Positions 1 through 9,090 of a stretch of 9,090 nt of DNA are shown here, piece by piece (within the stretch, counting starts at the first letter, position 1; each line of letters opens with the position of its first letter). The notes below the pieces were generated by a model, which worked only from the letters and a program-made list of their open reading frames with translations, was not told the DNA's origin and searched no databases. This stretch comes from Campylobacterales bacterium. GTDB lineage: Bacteria > Campylobacterota > Campylobacteria > Campylobacterales > QNZT01. The DNA is taken from contig DQTU01000162.1 in NCBI GenBank assembly GCA_015662615.1, positions 1-9,090 on the forward strand, given 5' to 3'. Position numbers and translations under genes: made by a program.

Positions 1-8096
<8,096 letters not shown>

Positions 8097-8098
8097 TT

Positions 8099-8103
8099 AC
8101 CTC
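8099..8103 (-). promoter_or_regulatory. Ribosome binding site of rpoB
   Basis: GAGGT on the minus strand, 5 nt before the ATG at 8093. It is a good Shine-Dalgarno match and decides the rpoB start. Confidence 0.8.
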
Positions 8104-8116
8104 ATAGAAGAATTTT

Positions 8117-8130
8117 AAATTTGCAAATTT
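8117..8130 (-). repeat. Perfect 14-bp palindrome in rpoB leader
   Basis: AAATTTGCAAATTT reads identically on both strands and lies 13 bp upstream of the rpoB Shine-Dalgarno sequence, inside the untranslated leader. A two-fold symmetric site could bind a dimeric regulator, but no family is indicated and AT-rich DNA makes such sites more likely by chance. The symmetry is certain; any function is unproven. Confidence 0.45.
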
Positions 8131-8144
8131 GGAAGAATATAACT

Positions 8145-8150
8145 ATTTTA
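8145..8150 (-). promoter_or_regulatory. Weak candidate -10 element before rpoB
   Basis: TAAAAT on the minus strand matches the sigma70 -10 consensus at five of six bases and has TG two bases upstream (TGGATAAAAT). No convincing -35 is seen, although Campylobacter sigma70 promoters often lack one. A start about 7 nt downstream would give a leader of roughly 45 nt before rpoB. It might supply extra rpoBC transcription below the upstream hairpin. In such AT-rich DNA a chance match is quite possible. Confidence 0.25.
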
Positions 8151-8162
8151 TCCAATATAGTT

Positions 8163-8189
8163 TATATTTTACTGAACTAATAAAATATA
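8163..8189 (-). repeat. AT-only inverted repeat in rplL-rpoB gap
   Basis: Perfect 9-bp arms TATATTTTA (8163-8171) and TAAAATATA (8181-8189) flank a 9-nt centre. All pairs are A-T, so an RNA hairpin would be weak. It could be a processing site, an operator or chance. It lies between the terminator-like hairpin and the rpoB leader. Confidence 0.35.
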
Positions 8190-8216
8190 CTGCATATAAT
8201 AGATATTCATGGTAGT

Positions 8217-8247
8217 TATAAAAAAGAGGAAAACCCTCTTTTTTATA
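8217..8247 (-). terminator. Intrinsic terminator or attenuator after rplL
   Basis: A perfect 13-bp inverted repeat begins 7 nt after the rplL stop. The arms TATAAAAAAGAGG and CCTCTTTTTTATA flank a 5-nt loop. Read on the minus strand, an A-tract leads into a GAGG/CCTC hairpin followed by six T residues, the form of an intrinsic terminator. Only four G-C pairs hold it, so partial read-through into rpoBC is likely. E. coli has a partial terminator in the same gap, which lowers rpoBC expression relative to the ribosomal proteins. The symmetry means it could also stop plus-strand transcripts. The structure is seen; termination strength is inferred. Confidence 0.7.
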
Positions 8248-8254
8248 TGGATAA

Positions 8255-8626
8255 TTACTTGATTTCAGCAGTTGCACCAGCTGCTTCAATTGCTTTTTTA
8301 GCTTCTTCAGCATCTTCTTTTGAGACACCTTCTTTAAGTACTGTAGGCGCACTTTCAACTGCTTCTTTTGCCTCTTTAAGACCAAGACCAGTTAATGCAC
8401 GAACTGCTTTAATAGCGTTGATTTTCTTCTCACCAGCTCCTGTAAGAATAACATCAAACTCAGTTTTCTCTTCTGCTGCTGCACCTGCATCTCCACCGCC
8501 ACCAGCTACTACTGTTGGTTGTGCTGATACGCCAAATTTTTCTTCAAACTCTTTAACTAGCTCTGAAAGCTCTAATACTGACATGTTAGAGATAAATTCT
8601 AAAACATCTTCTTTTGTTGTTGCCAT
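8255..8626 (-). CDS. rplL: Ribosomal protein L7/L12 (bL12)
   Basis: Complete 123-residue stalk protein of the large ribosomal subunit, close to the usual family length. L7/L12 dimers bind the C-terminal tail of L10 and recruit elongation, initiation and release factors, stimulating their GTPase activity. Seen: N-terminal dimerisation domain, about residues 1-33 (helical, with [18 protein letters not shown]); flexible Ala/Gly-rich hinge, about 34-52, with four glycines in a row at 42-45; C-terminal factor-binding domain, about 53-123, with [21 protein letters not shown] and the conserved [13 protein letters not shown] at 79-91. The ATG at 8626 has AAGGA 10 nt upstream, a slightly long spacing. 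The gene follows rplJ by 69 nt and is followed 7 nt after its stop by a terminator-like hairpin. L7/L12 is needed in several copies per L10, so its own ribosome binding site and A/U-rich leader fit a need for high translation. Nothing is unusual in the protein. Confidence 0.98.
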   Translation of the reverse strand: MATTKEDVLEFISNMSVLELSELVKEFEEKFGVSAQPTVVAGGGGDAGAAAEEKTEFDVILTGAGEKKINAIKAVRALTGLGLKEAKEAVESAPTVLKEGVSKEDAEEAKKAIEAAGATAEIK

Positions 8627-8636
8627 AATAACAATT

Positions 8637-8641
8637 TCCTT
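8637..8641 (-). promoter_or_regulatory. Ribosome binding site of rplL
   Basis: AAGGA on the minus strand, 10 nt before the ATG at 8626 and directly after a run of A residues. The spacing is at the long end of normal. There is no competing in-frame start. Confidence 0.65.
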
Positions 8642-8647
8642 TTTTTA

Positions 8648-8664
8648 AATTTTTAATAAAAATT
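8648..8664 (-). repeat. AT-only dyad upstream of rplL ribosome binding site
   Basis: Arms AATTTTTA (8648-8655) and TAAAAATT (8657-8664) are perfect mirror complements around one base. A one-base loop cannot form as drawn, so any RNA hairpin would be shorter and weak. It is more likely part of a generally unstructured A/U-rich leader that helps ribosome loading. Possibly chance. Confidence 0.25.
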
Positions 8665-8673
8665 ATTTCACTC

Positions 8674-8697
8674 AAAAGTGATTAATTAACCACTTTT
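8674..8697 (-). other. Hairpin on the rplJ stop codon
   Basis: On the minus strand AAAAGTG pairs with CACTTTT. Between them GTT pairs with AAT through one G-U wobble, leaving AATT as the loop: ten base pairs in all. The stem begins at the second base of the rplJ stop TAA (8696-8698). No T-run follows the right arm directly, so it is not a typical terminator. It may mark an RNA processing or 3'-end protection site between the rplJ and rplL messages. Function is inferred. Confidence 0.5.
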
Positions 8698-9090
8698 ACG
8701 CTGCGTCTTCTTCAAGTTTTTCTTTAAGATTGTCAAGACCTGTAACCATATTTCTCGCAGGTGCAGTCCAAACAGATAGAAGCATACCAATAAGTTCATC
8801 TCGTGATGGTAATTTAGCCATAGCCGCAATTGCACTAAGCTCTGCAGTTTTGCCTTCGATAAGTCCTGATTTGATTACAAACTTATCTTCAAATTCACTT
8901 GCAGCCTTATCAGCCACTTTACAAGCAGAAATTTGATCTTTACCCCAAACAATAAGATTTGTATCTATCAATTCCACTTCATCAGTACCAGCATTTTTCA
9001 ATGCAATCTTAGAAAGTGAATTTTTAACAATACGAACTTTTGTTCCAGACTCTAACGCTAAAGCTCTAACAGATTCTAGTTGATCACACT
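8696..9090 (-). CDS. rplJ: Ribosomal protein L10 (uL10), 5' end outside window
   Basis: C-terminal 130 residues of L10, the base of the ribosomal stalk, which binds 23S rRNA together with L11 and carries L7/L12 dimers on its C-terminal helix. The frame is open to the right edge; alignment to the remembered C. jejuni protein suggests about 30 N-terminal residues are missing. Seen: the conserved KVRIVKNSLSKIALKNAG, then NLIVWGKDQISACKVADKA, then FVIKSGLIEG, then the LPSRDELIGMLLSVWTAPA segment leading to the last helix, and the short C-terminal tail LDNLKEKLEEDAA, where L7/L12 dimers dock. The TTG at 9001 is an internal leucine codon, not the start, because conserved L10 sequence continues upstream of it. 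In many bacteria L10 represses its own operon by binding the rplJ leader; that leader is not in this window. rplL follows after 69 nt. Confidence 0.96.
   Translation of the reverse strand, partial: CDQLESVRALALESGTKVRIVKNSLSKIALKNAGTDEVELIDTNLIVWGKDQISACKVADKAASEFEDKFVIKSGLIEGKTAELSAIAAMAKLPSRDELIGMLLSVWTAPARNMVTGLDNLKEKLEEDAA

Noticed and set aside
8169..8210. 13-codon open frame (MNIYYMQYILLVQ) as a possible leader peptide before rpoB
   Set aside because: No Shine-Dalgarno sequence precedes the ATG, the composition simply reflects AT-rich DNA, and it ends well before rpoB with no coupled hairpin.
8143..8385. 80-codon minus-strand open frame running from rplL into the rplL-rpoB gap
   Set aside because: Its first part is an out-of-frame reading of rplL (Lys/Leu/Gln-rich) and it has no ribosome binding site; the gap portion is just AT-rich codons.
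8247..8648. 133-codon open frame on the plus strand opposite rplL
   Set aside because: It is the antisense shadow of rplL: Ala/Ser/Pro-rich from reverse reading of Ala/Gly/Glu codons, with no family resemblance and no clear ribosome binding site.
8999..9001. TTG as the start of a 101-residue protein
   Set aside because: Conserved L10 sequence (KVRIVKNSLSKIA) continues in frame upstream to the window edge, so this TTG is an internal leucine codon.

Overview
The window carries one block of housekeeping genes, all read on the minus strand. In transcription order, right to left, they are rplJ (ribosomal protein L10, 5' end outside the window), rplL (L7/L12), rpoB (RNA polymerase beta) and rpoC (RNA polymerase beta', 3' end outside the window). 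This is the classical bacterial L10-L7/L12-beta-beta' order. Nearly every base is coding; the only gaps are 69 nt (rplJ-rplL) and 161 nt (rplL-rpoB).

The proteins look like those of the Campylobacterota (former Epsilonproteobacteria). RpoB and RpoC closely follow what I recall of the Campylobacter jejuni and Sulfurimonas proteins, including an oversized insertion in the beta' trigger loop, and the DNA is clearly AT-rich. rpoB and rpoC are separate genes, which argues against Helicobacter and Wolinella, where they are fused. A Sulfurimonas-, Sulfurovum- or Arcobacter-like organism is plausible, but I cannot fix the genus by reading.

Layout: 1-3958 rpoC (first 1319 codons, frame intact to the window edge); 3930-8093 rpoB (complete), overlapping the rpoC start by 29 nt in another frame; 8094-8254 a structured AT-rich gap with an intrinsic-terminator-like hairpin just after rplL, two further inverted repeats and the rpoB ribosome binding site; 8255-8626 rplL (complete); 8627-8695 a gap with a hairpin on the rplJ stop codon, an A/U-rich leader and the rplL ribosome binding site; 8696-9090 rplJ (C-terminal 130 codons).

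Together the genes make the ribosomal stalk (L10 anchors several L7/L12 dimers, which recruit translation factors) and the two large catalytic subunits of RNA polymerase. The hairpin between rplL and rpoB is the likely point where high ribosomal-protein expression is stepped down to RNA polymerase levels. I found no mobile element, CRISPR array, tRNA, defence system or undescribed system. The points worth a second look are the rpoB/rpoC overlap, the enlarged trigger-loop insertion and the small structured elements in the two gaps.
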